From contig NZ_JAUSYC010000001.1 in the NCBI RefSeq assembly GCF_030816485.1, forward strand, positions 868,001 through 932,000: a stretch of DNA of 64,000 bases. Reading direction: 5' to 3'. Source of the DNA: Arthrobacter sp. B1I2. GTDB lineage: Bacteria > Actinomycetota > Actinomycetes > Actinomycetales > Micrococcaceae. This document shows positions 16,010 through 24,381 of the stretch, piece after piece. Position 1 is the first letter of the stretch. Each line of letters begins with the position of its first letter. The translations under genes and the position numbers were made by a program. The notes under the pieces were generated by a model. It was not told where the DNA came from. It worked only from the letters and a program-made list of their open reading frames with translations, and ran no database searches.

Positions 16010-17308
16010 ATGCCTAAGCCTGTTGCCATGCGGCGGATGACGCAGATTGCCCATGTGGACGTCAACTGCTTCTACGCCTCCGCTGAGCGCGCTTTCGATC
16101 CCTCCCTGGAGGGCCGGCCGCTGGTGGTGCTGTCCAACAATGACGGCTGCGCGGTGACCCGCTCCCCCGAGGCGAAGGCACTGGGCATCTCCACTGGGGA
16201 GCCCTGGTTCAAGCTCGCGCCGCGGGCAAAAGAGTGGGGGCTGGTGGCGAAGTCCAGCAACTATGAGCTCTACGGGGACATCAGCGCGCGCGTGATGGAA
16301 CTGCTGGGCAGGTACTCGGCCTGGCTGGAGGTTTACAGCATTGACGAAGCGTTCCTGGGCGTGAAGGGCGGACCGGAAGAGCTGCTGGCCGTGGGCCGTG
16401 CAATGAAGGACGCAGTCCGGCGGCACGTGGGGGTGCCGGTCTGCGTGGGCATCGCCCCCACCAAGACCCTGGCAAAGCTCTGCAACAAGTGGGCCAAGAA
16501 CAATGCCGCTTTCAGTGGAGTCTGCCTGTGGGAGTCGGTCCCGGCCGGCGTGCGGGAGGCACTGATGGGCCGGTTGCCGGTGGACGAGGTCTGGGGCATT
16601 GCCGGGCGGCTGATGAAGCGGCTCAACGTTTTGGGGATCTTCACCGTCCTGGACCTGGTCCGGGCGGATCCGGTAATGATCCGGGACAAGTTCTCGGTGG
16701 TGCTGATGCGCACCGTCCTGGAACTGCGCGGCATCCCCTGCATTCCCATGGAGGAGGAGCGCATCGGACGCGACCAGCTGATCTTTTCCCGCTCCTTCGC
16801 CACCCCGGTGACCACCGCCGGCGGCCTCCGCGAGGTGTTCAGTATCTACGGCCAGCAGGCGAGCGCCAGGCTCTCCAAGCACGGACTGCAGGCGAAGGTC
16901 CTGACGGCATTCGCTGCCACGTCCCCCTTCAGGGGTCACGAACAGGCCTATCCGTCGATATGCGTTTCCCTGCCCATGCCCACGGCGGATCCGCTGCTCC
17001 TCACCAAAGCCGCGCACGCATTGCTGCCCAGCATTCGGGACGGACTCAAGTACGCCAAGGCGGGCCTCATGCTCACCGACTTGCGGCCCACGGGAAACCA
17101 ACCCCCGCTGGAGCCGTTCGAAAACCCGCATGAAGAACGCGGCATCGGGCCCCTGCTTGAGGACGTAAGCCGCCGGTTTGGGCGGGGCTCCATCGGGTTG
17201 GGGTACGCCGGCATTAAGTCCGGCCTGGACTGGACCATGAAGCGGGAGATGCGCTCGCCCCGCTACACCACGCACTGGGATGAGCTCCCCCTGGTCAGGG
17301 CCGCGTAA
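16010..17308 (+). CDS. umuC: Y-family DNA polymerase V catalytic subunit UmuC
   Basis: A 432-residue translesion polymerase. The palm carboxylates are visible: HVDVNCFYASAE (Asp17) and YSIDEAF (Asp112, Glu113); LSNNDGCAVTRSPEAK is the UmuC fingers motif, and the C-terminal part contains the UmuC-type little finger and DUF4113 region (GLMLTDL, then GYAG-x-K near the end). It copies past damaged bases in complex with cleaved UmuD. I chose the ATG at 16010, preceded by AGGAG, over an upstream in-frame start inside umuD. It is the second gene of the LexA-controlled operon. Confidence 0.93.
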   Translation: MPKPVAMRRMTQIAHVDVNCFYASAERAFDPSLEGRPLVVLSNNDGCAVTRSPEAKALGISTGEPWFKLAPRAKEWGLVAKSSNYELYGDISARVMELLGRYSAWLEVYSIDEAFLGVKGGPEELLAVGRAMKDAVRRHVGVPVCVGIAPTKTLAKLCNKWAKNNAAFSGVCLWESVPAGVREALMGRLPVDEVWGIAGRLMKRLNVLGIFTVLDLVRADPVMIRDKFSVVLMRTVLELRGIPCIPMEEERIGRDQLIFSRSFATPVTTAGGLREVFSIYGQQASARLSKHGLQAKVLTAFAATSPFRGHEQAYPSICVSLPMPTADPLLLTKAAHALLPSIRDGLKYAKAGLMLTDLRPTGNQPPLEPFENPHEERGIGPLLEDVSRRFGRGSIGLGYAGIKSGLDWTMKREMRSPRYTTHWDELPLVRAA

Positions 17309-17447
17309 CGCCGGCTGGAGCCTGCCGCCGCATTCGGTGGTCACTTTGCCGCAGGGCCCGGTCCGCTTGCCGCGTCCCGGGCCAGCCGGACGGGATAGGC
17401 TCGAAAAGGCACGTCCGGTGCCAGCCCCCAAAGCGGAAGGACTCACG

Positions 17448-18539
17448 GTGACGTCGTTTAACAACACCGGCCCGAATCAGAAGAAGACGGCATTGGTGGT
17501 GGGGGCCAGCGGCATTGCCGGCTCCGCGATCGTCGAACACCTCCAGCAGCAAGGCGGCTGGGATATCCTCGCCCTGTCCCGCCGGCCCGTGCCAGGCCAG
17601 ACAGCAAGGCACATTGCTGCAGACCTGTCCTCCCCGGAGAATCTTTCGGCGGCCCTGCACCCCGAACAGCCCACGCACGTGTTCTTCACCGCGTGGGCGC
17701 GGCAGGCCACCGAGCAGGAAAACATCGATGTGAACGCGGCGATGTTGCGCAACCTGCTGGCCGCGCTGGGGCACGCCCCGGTGGAGCATGTGGCCCTGAT
17801 GACCGGACTGAAGCATTATCTGGGCCCCTTCGAGGCGTATGGTTCGGGCCCGATGCCGGACACTCCTTTCAGGGAAGAGGAGCCGCGACTTCCGGTGCCG
17901 AATTTCTATTACGCCCAGGAAGACGAGCTGTGGGCGGCAGCTGAACGCCAGGGATTCGGCTGGTCGGTGCACCGCTCCCACACCGTTGTTGGCCATGCCG
18001 TGGGCAACGCCATGAACATGGGACTGACCCTGGCCGTCCAGGCCTCCCTATGCCGGGAGGAGGACCGCCCGTTCGTGTTCCCGGGCTCGGAAACCCAGTG
18101 GAACGGGCTTACGGATATGACGGATGGCGGGCTTTTGGCTGAGCATATGGTGTGGGCAGCAACCACGGACGGGGCACGGAACGAGGCGTACAACGTGGTC
18201 AACGGAGATGTGTTCCGCTGGCGGGGCATGTGGCCGCGGATCGCCGCATACTTCGGGGTTGAACCGGAGGGTTTCCAGGGGGCGGCGCGCCCGCTGGAGG
18301 AGCAGATGCAGGGCGCCGCGCAGAGCTGGAAGGCCCTGGCCGACCGGCACGGACTGGTTGAACCTGATGTGAGCCGGCTTGCGTCCTGGTGGCATACGGA
18401 CGCCGATCTGGGCCGGAACGTGGAGGTTCTGGCCGACATGGGCAAGAGCCGGGACCGGGGCTTCACCGGCTACCGCCGCACGGACGCGTCTTTCCTGCGG
18501 CTGTTCGACCGCTACCGTGACGAGAAAATCATCCCCTGA
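17448..18539 (+). CDS. PRISE-type NAD(P)H reductase (progesterone 5-beta-reductase/iridoid synthase-like)
   Basis: A 363-residue SDR of the extended PRISE/VEP1-like family, which reduces C=C bonds of enones with NADPH. Visible are the cofactor motif VGASGIAGSA (18-27), the catalytic lysine in TGLKHY (Lys122) and the NFYYAQED motif (152-159) with the catalytic tyrosine, all diagnostic of this family. The physiological substrate in bacteria is not known. The start is a GTG at 17448 with GGAAGG ahead; the 139 bases after umuC contain no clear gene. It is probably transcribed alone. Confidence 0.82.
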   Translation: MTSFNNTGPNQKKTALVVGASGIAGSAIVEHLQQQGGWDILALSRRPVPGQTARHIAADLSSPENLSAALHPEQPTHVFFTAWARQATEQENIDVNAAMLRNLLAALGHAPVEHVALMTGLKHYLGPFEAYGSGPMPDTPFREEEPRLPVPNFYYAQEDELWAAAERQGFGWSVHRSHTVVGHAVGNAMNMGLTLAVQASLCREEDRPFVFPGSETQWNGLTDMTDGGLLAEHMVWAATTDGARNEAYNVVNGDVFRWRGMWPRIAAYFGVEPEGFQGAARPLEEQMQGAAQSWKALADRHGLVEPDVSRLASWWHTDADLGRNVEVLADMGKSRDRGFTGYRRTDASFLRLFDRYRDEKIIP

Positions 18540-18775
18540 CCGTCCCCCGTTTACCTTTGCCGGCCGGGTGCTGGACCGGGTTTTGGCCGGGTGCCGTGCC
18601 GCGGCGCAGCACCCTGGTGGGATGTGCAAAAGACGTTGCGCGACGATTCTTGACGCCGCGCTACGCCGCGTTGAGCGTTCGCGTCGTCGCGTGAACCAGT
18701 ACGACACGAATGATTGTGGGGCCGCTGGGCGCTCCGTAATCTCGTCTCAGCATCCGCCCCAGCAAAGGATTCCCC

Positions 18776-19954
18776 ATGGCAAACCCGCAGGACAAGCGTC
18801 CGCAGAACCAGCAAGGCTCCACCCGCATCGTCGCCGGCCAATCAGCAAAGCCCAGCCGCCCGCTTGGCCTGAAGATCGGCATCGCGGCAGCCCTACTGGC
18901 CCTCGTCGGCGGGGGTGCCGCCGTCGCCTCCGCCGTCAACAGCGGCAGCACAGCACCGGCAGCAGAGGTGGCCCCCGCAGGGAACCCTGCCGCCGAGCTG
19001 AAGCTCGGCTACTTCGGCAACGTCACCCACGCCCCTGCCTTGGTGGGGGTCAGCAAGGGCTTCATCGCCGGTGAACTCGGCAGCACCAAGCTCAGCACGC
19101 AGGTGTTCAACGCCGGGCCGGCAGCCATCGAAGCGCTGAACGCGGGCGCCATCGATGCCACGTACATCGGGCCGAACCCGGCCATCAACTCCTTTGTTAA
19201 GAGCCAGGGAGAATCAGTGAACATCATCGCCGGCGCTGCTGCCGGCGGCGCGCAGCTGGTGGTCAAGCCGGAGATCAACTCCGCTGCAGACCTGAAGGGC
19301 AAGACCCTCGCTTCGCCGCAGCTCGGCGGCACGCAGGACGTGGCTCTCCGCGCCTGGCTCGCTTCGCAGGGCTACAAGACCAACGTGGACGGCAGCGGTG
19401 ACGTCGCCATCAACCCCACTGAAAATGCACAGACCCTCAAGCTGTTCCAGGACGGGAAGCTCGACGGCGCGTGGTTGCCAGAGCCGTGGGCCTCACGCCT
19501 GGTGCTGACCGCCGGCGCGAAGGTGCTGGTGGACGAAAAGGACCTGTGGGACGGCTCGCTGTCCGGCAAGCCGGGCGAGTTTCCCACCACCATTCTGATC
19601 GTCAACCAGAAGTTCGCTGCCGACCACCCGGACACCGTCAAGGCACTCCTGAAGGGCCACGTGAAGTCGGTTGAGTGGCTGAACGCGGCGCCGGCCGGTG
19701 AAAAGGCCACCACCATCAACGCCGCCCTGAAGGAAGCCGCCGGCGCGGAGCTCAAAGCCGACGTGATCGACCGGTCCCTGAAAAACATCGTGTTCACCGT
19801 GGACCCGCTGGCCGGAACCTACCAGAAACTCCTGGCCGACGGCGTGACCGCCGGCACCACCAAGCAGGCCGACATCAACGGCATCTTCGACCTGCGGGCG
19901 CTCAATAGCGTCTCCGGCGAGAAGACCTCGGCGGCCGGGCTGGGCAAGGAGTAG
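18776..19954 (+). CDS. ABC transporter substrate-binding protein, aliphatic sulfonate/nitrate/taurine type, orphan
   Basis: A 392-residue NMT1/SsuA-like binding protein. It has a charged 30-residue cytoplasmic start, a hydrophobic helix (about 32-52) and then the binding lobes beginning LKLGYFGNVTHAPALVG, with YIGPNPAI and LPEPWASRL, typical of the family that binds sulfonates, taurine, nitrate or thiamine precursors. No lipobox cysteine is present, so the helix may be an uncleaved anchor or signal peptide. The permease and ATPase normally beside such genes are absent here. AAAGGA precedes the ATG, and a strong repeat-type terminator follows. The ligand is unknown. Confidence 0.82.
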   Translation: MANPQDKRPQNQQGSTRIVAGQSAKPSRPLGLKIGIAAALLALVGGGAAVASAVNSGSTAPAAEVAPAGNPAAELKLGYFGNVTHAPALVGVSKGFIAGELGSTKLSTQVFNAGPAAIEALNAGAIDATYIGPNPAINSFVKSQGESVNIIAGAAAGGAQLVVKPEINSAADLKGKTLASPQLGGTQDVALRAWLASQGYKTNVDGSGDVAINPTENAQTLKLFQDGKLDGAWLPEPWASRLVLTAGAKVLVDEKDLWDGSLSGKPGEFPTTILIVNQKFAADHPDTVKALLKGHVKSVEWLNAAPAGEKATTINAALKEAAGAELKADVIDRSLKNIVFTVDPLAGTYQKLLADGVTAGTTKQADINGIFDLRALNSVSGEKTSAAGLGKE

Positions 19955-19965
19955 CCCACTAGCCC

Positions 19966-20027
19966 CATCGATTGCTCCGCACTTGTCGTTTTGAGCGGCG
20001 AGAACGACATGTGCGGAGCAATCGATG
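19966..20027. repeat. Intergenic palindrome, copy 1 of a repeat family, acting as terminator
   Basis: A long inverted repeat: CATCGATTGCTCCGCAC at 19966-19982 pairs perfectly with 20011-20027, and inner arms GTCGTT/AACGAC (19985-19990, 20003-20008) extend the stem. CCCTTTT follows, so it can terminate the binding-protein transcript. The same sequence family recurs at 50442-50501. Confidence 0.85.
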
Positions 20028-20174
20028 AAGCCCTTTTACACTCGGCGCCCTAAGTATCAGCCGGGCGGATAGTTGATATCGAAAAACTCGCCTTCCCCAG
20101 ATATATGAAGTGCCCCACAGTGGTTACAGGACCTGCACCAACCGATAGCAGCCAGTACCCCGAAGGACTTCAAC

Positions 20175-21194
20175 GTGGAAACTCCGCTCTCCCATCTTTC
20201 CCACCTCGAGATCACCAGCCCGGACGTCGAAGCCTCGGCACGGTTCTACGAGGAAAAGTTCGGCATGCGCATCATTGACCGGGTGGACGGCAACGTCTAC
20301 CTGCGCTGCTGGGGCGACTACTACCGCTACAGCCTGGTCATCACGGAAGGACCGGAAGCCTCCCTGGGCCGGATGGCGTGGCGCACCAACTCCCAGTCAG
20401 CACTGGAAGCCGCCGCCCAGCGCGTCGAAGCGACCGGCGTACAGGGCGCCTGGACCGCCGGCGGCCACGGCTACGGCAAGGCCTACGAATTCACCGGCCC
20501 CTACGGGCACCACATGCGTCTCTTCTACGATGTGGAAAAGTTCGTGGCTGAGCCCGGGTTTGAATCCACCTACCCGGACCGGCCGGAGCGCCGCAGCAGC
20601 CACGCGGCCGCTCCCCGCTTCCTGGACCACGTCACGGTGGCGTCCTCGGATGTCCGCGGCTTCGCCAAGTGGTACAACGAGGCCTTGGGCTTCCGCGTCA
20701 TGGCCTTTACTGAACTCGACGAAGCCCCCATCACGGTGTTCTCCGTCCTCACCACCAATGAGAAATCCCACGACCTTGGTGTTGTCCTGGACACCTCCAG
20801 CCGCGCAGGCCGCGTGAACCACATCGCCTTCTGGGTGGACACCCACGAGGACCTCCTCCGCACCGCGGATGTCCTCATGGAAAATGGCACCCCCATGGAG
20901 TACGGCCCGTCCATCCACGGCATCGGCGAACAGAACTTCCTTTACTTCCGTGAGCCTTCCGGCCTGCGCGTGGAGCTTAACTCGGGCGGCTACCGCAACT
21001 ACGTTCCGGACTGGGAGGCCAACACCTGGAAGCCGTCCGAGGGCTCCAACAACTTCTACAAGAACGGCGCCATGCCGCACTCCATGACCGAGTCCTTCCC
21101 GCCGGCCGAAGGCTTCACGGCCACCGAGGAAGGCGCCTCCCCGGAAATGAAGGAAGCCCTCCTGAACCCGTACGCCAAGCAGGGCCGGGGCTAG
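20175..21194 (+). CDS. Extradiol ring-cleavage dioxygenase, VOC type (catechol 2,3-dioxygenase-like)
   Basis: A 339-residue two-domain vicinal-oxygen-chelate protein. The metal ligands of type I extradiol dioxygenases are present in the second domain: His152 (LDHVTVAS), His216 (VNHIAFWV) and Glu267 (LRVELNSGG). It should cleave a catecholic ring next to the hydroxyls, using Fe(II) and oxygen. The C-terminal tail of 70 residues is longer than in most catechol enzymes. The start is GTG at 20175 with GAAGGA ahead. First gene of a six-gene operon; seven bases separate it from the next. The real catechol substrate is unknown. Confidence 0.85.
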   Translation: METPLSHLSHLEITSPDVEASARFYEEKFGMRIIDRVDGNVYLRCWGDYYRYSLVITEGPEASLGRMAWRTNSQSALEAAAQRVEATGVQGAWTAGGHGYGKAYEFTGPYGHHMRLFYDVEKFVAEPGFESTYPDRPERRSSHAAAPRFLDHVTVASSDVRGFAKWYNEALGFRVMAFTELDEAPITVFSVLTTNEKSHDLGVVLDTSSRAGRVNHIAFWVDTHEDLLRTADVLMENGTPMEYGPSIHGIGEQNFLYFREPSGLRVELNSGGYRNYVPDWEANTWKPSEGSNNFYKNGAMPHSMTESFPPAEGFTATEEGASPEMKEALLNPYAKQGRG

Positions 21195-21201
21195 AGACGC
21201 C

Positions 21202-22164
21202 ATGACTGAAACCCACTATGCACTTATCCGGTTCCAGGAAGCCGGCGACGGCAAAGCCCGCGCAGGGCTGCTGGTGGACGACCGCGTCCTGCCGCTGGAC
21301 GGGGACATCAACTCCCTGATCGAACACTGGGACACTACCGAAGGTCAGCTGGACAGCCTGGCCGCCTCAGTTGGCGAGGACACCGGGCTGGCGCTGGCCG
21401 ACGTCGAAATCCTTGCTCCGGTGGAACCCGCGCAGGTGCTGCAGACTGGCGCAAACTACCGCAAGCACGTCATCGACCTGGCCGCGGCGCACCGTGAGCC
21501 CGGCGAGGACGAGGAGGAGGTGCGCGCCAGGACGGCGGCCATGATGGACAAGCGCGCCGGCCAGGGCACGCCGTACTTCTTCATCGGGCTCCCGACGGCG
21601 GTCGCGTCCGCAACGGACGACCTCACCCTGCCGTCCTACTCCAAGTCCCACGACTGGGAGCTGGAACTGGCGGCGGTGATCGGCAGGACGGCCTTCCGGG
21701 TCACCCCCGAGGAAGCCCTGGCTTACGTGTTTGGCTACACGATGGTCAATGACATCACCACGCGCGAGTACGTGTTCCGCAAGGACATGCCCGCCATCGG
21801 CTCGGACTGGTACCGTGCCAAGAACGCCCCCGGTTTCCTGCCCACGGGTCCGCTGCTGGTGCCCGCGAAGTTCTTCGGCGACCCGCAGGACGTGCAAGTG
21901 ACGCTCAAGCTCAACGGCAAGGCCATGCAGGACGAGTCCACCTCGGACATGATCTTCGGCGTGGCCAAGCTGGTCAGCGAGGCCTCGCAGATCATGCCGC
22001 TGCGCCCCGGCGACCTGGTCCTCACCGGCAGTCCCGCCGGCAACGGTGCACACTGGGGCCGGCTCCTCCAGGACGGCGATGTCATGGAGGGAACCATCAC
22101 CGGCCTGGGCACCCAGCTCATCCACTGCAAGGACGAAGCGCCAACCGAAGGCAGCCAGCCGTGA
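21202..22164 (+). CDS. Fumarylacetoacetate hydrolase (FAH) family protein
   Basis: A 320-residue FAH-fold enzyme. The C-terminal catalytic domain has the metal-binding ELELAAVIG, GYTMVNDITTRE, KLNGKAMQ, and the closing GD-x-VLTGSPAGNG that marks the family. Members hydrolyse, decarboxylate or isomerise C-C bonds of ring-cleavage products such as 2-hydroxyhepta-2,4-dienedioate. The exact reaction is not predictable. It sits directly behind the extradiol dioxygenase, and its stop overlaps the start of the next gene (GTGA at 22161-22164), so translation is coupled. Confidence 0.85.
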   Translation: MTETHYALIRFQEAGDGKARAGLLVDDRVLPLDGDINSLIEHWDTTEGQLDSLAASVGEDTGLALADVEILAPVEPAQVLQTGANYRKHVIDLAAAHREPGEDEEEVRARTAAMMDKRAGQGTPYFFIGLPTAVASATDDLTLPSYSKSHDWELELAAVIGRTAFRVTPEEALAYVFGYTMVNDITTREYVFRKDMPAIGSDWYRAKNAPGFLPTGPLLVPAKFFGDPQDVQVTLKLNGKAMQDESTSDMIFGVAKLVSEASQIMPLRPGDLVLTGSPAGNGAHWGRLLQDGDVMEGTITGLGTQLIHCKDEAPTEGSQP

Positions 22165-23195
22165 CCACACAGGACACCATCAAGACCGGAACCGGGGATT
22201 CGGTTGATTCCCCGGTGATCCGGCGTGAAGACCCTCTTGCCAGCATCCGCGCCATGGCAGCAGCCCACAACAACTGGGGACGCTGGGGCGCGGACGACGT
22301 CCTGGGGACCCTGAACTTCATCGACGCCGCCAAACGCATCGAAGCGGCGGCCCTGGTAAAGACCGGCGAGGCCTTCTCGCTGTCCCAACCGTTCGACACC
22401 AACGGGCCGCAGAAGGGCTGGCGGCGGCGCACCAACCCGGTCCACACGATGACCGACACCGGCGTGGACGCCGAACGCGGCAACCAGGGCTTCCCCCACG
22501 GTATCGGTGGCGCGGACGACGTCATCGCCATGCCGCTGCAGTGCTCCACGCAGTGGGACGGCCTGGGGCACATCTTCGACCGCGGCAAGGCCTGGAACGG
22601 CCGGGCCGCCGGAGACGTGGTCACCTCCGAAGGCGACCTTGTGACCGGCATCCAGACCGCTGCTGCGAAGATCGTCACCCGCGGCGTGCTGCTCGACGTC
22701 GGACGTGCGCTCGGCCCCGAACTGGGACGGGACGACGGCGAGCTGCCGGACGGATTCGCGGTCACCCCCGAGCACCTCGAGCGGACGATTGAACTGCAGG
22801 GATCGAGCTCCACAGTGGGCCGCGGCGACATCGTCGTGGTCCGAACCGGACAGTACACGCGAACCCGCCGGGAAGGCTGGGGTGACTACGCAGGCGGCGC
22901 AGCGCCGGGGCTGTCCTTCACTGCTGCGCCCTGGCTGCACGCTTCCGAAATCGCCGGGATCGCCACGGACACCTGGGGCTTCGAAGTTCGACCGAACGAG
23001 TTCGACGAAGCCTTCCAGCCCCTCCACCAGATCGCCATCCCCAACCTCGGCCTGTTCCTCGGCGAAATGTGGGACCCGGACGCCCTGGCGGAAGCCTGCG
23101 CGGCAGACGGCCGGTACGACTTCCTGCTCACCGCCGCACCGCTCCCCATCACCGGCGCCGTGGGCTCACCGGTCAACCCCATCGCACTGCGGTAG
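22161..23195 (+). CDS. Cyclase family protein (kynurenine formamidase/isatin hydrolase superfamily)
   Basis: A 344-residue protein of the cyclase (PF04199) superfamily, whose members are metal-dependent hydrolases of amide, lactone or isatin-type rings. The usual HxGTHxDxxxH metal motif appears here in the variant STQWDGLGHIFD, so the first histidine and threonine positions differ, a feature seen in the longer subgroup of about 340 residues. Later TGQY and GDIVVVRTG are typical. It starts at GTG 22161, overlapping the FAH stop. In this operon it may open a ring or hydrolyse an intermediate; the reaction is unknown. Confidence 0.8.
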   Translation: MTTQDTIKTGTGDSVDSPVIRREDPLASIRAMAAAHNNWGRWGADDVLGTLNFIDAAKRIEAAALVKTGEAFSLSQPFDTNGPQKGWRRRTNPVHTMTDTGVDAERGNQGFPHGIGGADDVIAMPLQCSTQWDGLGHIFDRGKAWNGRAAGDVVTSEGDLVTGIQTAAAKIVTRGVLLDVGRALGPELGRDDGELPDGFAVTPEHLERTIELQGSSSTVGRGDIVVVRTGQYTRTRREGWGDYAGGAAPGLSFTAAPWLHASEIAGIATDTWGFEVRPNEFDEAFQPLHQIAIPNLGLFLGEMWDPDALAEACAADGRYDFLLTAAPLPITGAVGSPVNPIALR

Positions 23196-23256
23196 CTTTC
23201 AGTACTTATGCAACAGAACCACCAGCCGTAACGCCGTCAATACAAAGGAGTCAGCG

Positions 23257-24381
23257 ATGGCAGCAGTACAGAACGTCGGAATCGTGGGGGCGGGAGCCGC
23301 GGGACTGGCCGCCGCCATCCTCCTGGCCGACGCCGGAGTCCAGGTGGAAGTCCTCGAGAAGGCCGCCGAACCGCAGACCCTCGGATCCGGGATCACCCTG
23401 CAGGGGAACGCCCTGCGGGTACTCCGCCAGCTGGGCGTCTGGGAGCAGGTTGAGGCCAAGGGCTACGGGTTCAGCACCCTGGGCCTGCGCGCCCCGGACC
23501 CGGCCGGCACGGTCATCGCAGTCCTGGAGGATATCCGTACCGGCGGCGACGACCTCCCCGCCACCGTGGGCATGTACCGGCCGGATCTCACGGCCATCCT
23601 CCGCGAACGGGCTGAGCAGGCCGGCGCCCGCATCAGCTACGGCAAGACGGTCACCGGAATTAAGGACGACGGCCGGTCCGTCACCGTCGTCACGGCCGAC
23701 GGCGGCAGCACTACCTACGACCTCCTGATCGGCGCCGACGGGCTGCACTCCGCCGTCCGCAAGGCCATCGGCATCGAGGTGGAACCCCGGTCCACCGGCA
23801 TGGGCATCTGGCGGGCTTTCGTGGAGCGGCCCGAAGAGGTGGTCCGCACCGACCTGACCTACGGTGGTCCCTGCTTCATAGCCGGCTACTGCCCCACCGG
23901 CCCGGACACCATCTACGCCTACCTCGTGGAGAAGGCCCAGGAGCGCAGGCACGAGGACGGCCCCCGCATCATGGCCGAGCTCGCCGCGGCCTACGGCGGT
24001 CCGTGGAAGGAAATCCGCGCCAACCTGGATCACAGCGCCCGCATCAACTACACGTGGTTCACCACCCACCTGGTGGATGGTCTGTGGAACCGCGGCCGCA
24101 CTGTCATCATCGGCGATGCGGCACACAGCTGCCCGCCCACGGTGGCGCAGGGCGCAGCCATGGCGCTGGAAGATGCCGCCGTCCTGGCAGAGCTGCTGAT
24201 CCAAGCCGACGACGTTACCGAGACCCTGTTCAAGGAATTCACGGACCGGCGGCTGGACCGCGCCAAGGCCGTGGTCAACGCCTCCGTACAGCTGGGCCAG
24301 TGGATGCTCGACGGCGTCCGCGATGCCGACGTGCCGGGCCTGGTTAACTCACTGTCCACCATGCTGAAGGAACCCGCATGA
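23257..24381 (+). CDS. FAD-dependent monooxygenase (class A aromatic hydroxylase type)
   Basis: A 374-residue flavoprotein of the p-hydroxybenzoate/salicylate hydroxylase fold. It shows the FAD motif VGAGAAGLAAA (10-20) followed by an acidic strand end (VEVLEKA), the DG motif LIGADGLHSAVR, and the second FAD motif VIIGDAAHSCPP, so it should hydroxylate an aromatic ring with NAD(P)H and oxygen. The start ATG at 23257 follows AAAGGAG. There is a 61-base gap after the cyclase gene, and a four-base overlap (ATGA) with the following amidohydrolase. It probably makes the catecholic substrate for the dioxygenase of the operon. Confidence 0.87.
   Translation: MAAVQNVGIVGAGAAGLAAAILLADAGVQVEVLEKAAEPQTLGSGITLQGNALRVLRQLGVWEQVEAKGYGFSTLGLRAPDPAGTVIAVLEDIRTGGDDLPATVGMYRPDLTAILRERAEQAGARISYGKTVTGIKDDGRSVTVVTADGGSTTYDLLIGADGLHSAVRKAIGIEVEPRSTGMGIWRAFVERPEEVVRTDLTYGGPCFIAGYCPTGPDTIYAYLVEKAQERRHEDGPRIMAELAAAYGGPWKEIRANLDHSARINYTWFTTHLVDGLWNRGRTVIIGDAAHSCPPTVAQGAAMALEDAAVLAELLIQADDVTETLFKEFTDRRLDRAKAVVNASVQLGQWMLDGVRDADVPGLVNSLSTMLKEPA

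Noticed and set aside
15677..17467. Long minus-strand open frame opposite umuDC
   Set aside because: It is an antisense shadow of the two recognised SOS genes, with Arg/Pro/His-rich composition and no family features.
18622..18720. Possible leader peptide starting MCKRRC upstream of the sulfonate-type binding protein
   Set aside because: Two early cysteine codons recall sulfur-responsive leader peptides, but there is no ribosome site, the frame does not stop before the binding-protein start, and no attenuator hairpin is evident.
20071..20088. AGTT-N10-AACT inverted repeat before the aromatic operon
   Set aside because: Arms of four bases are too short to stand out from chance, and no second copy was found; could still be a LysR site but cannot be supported.
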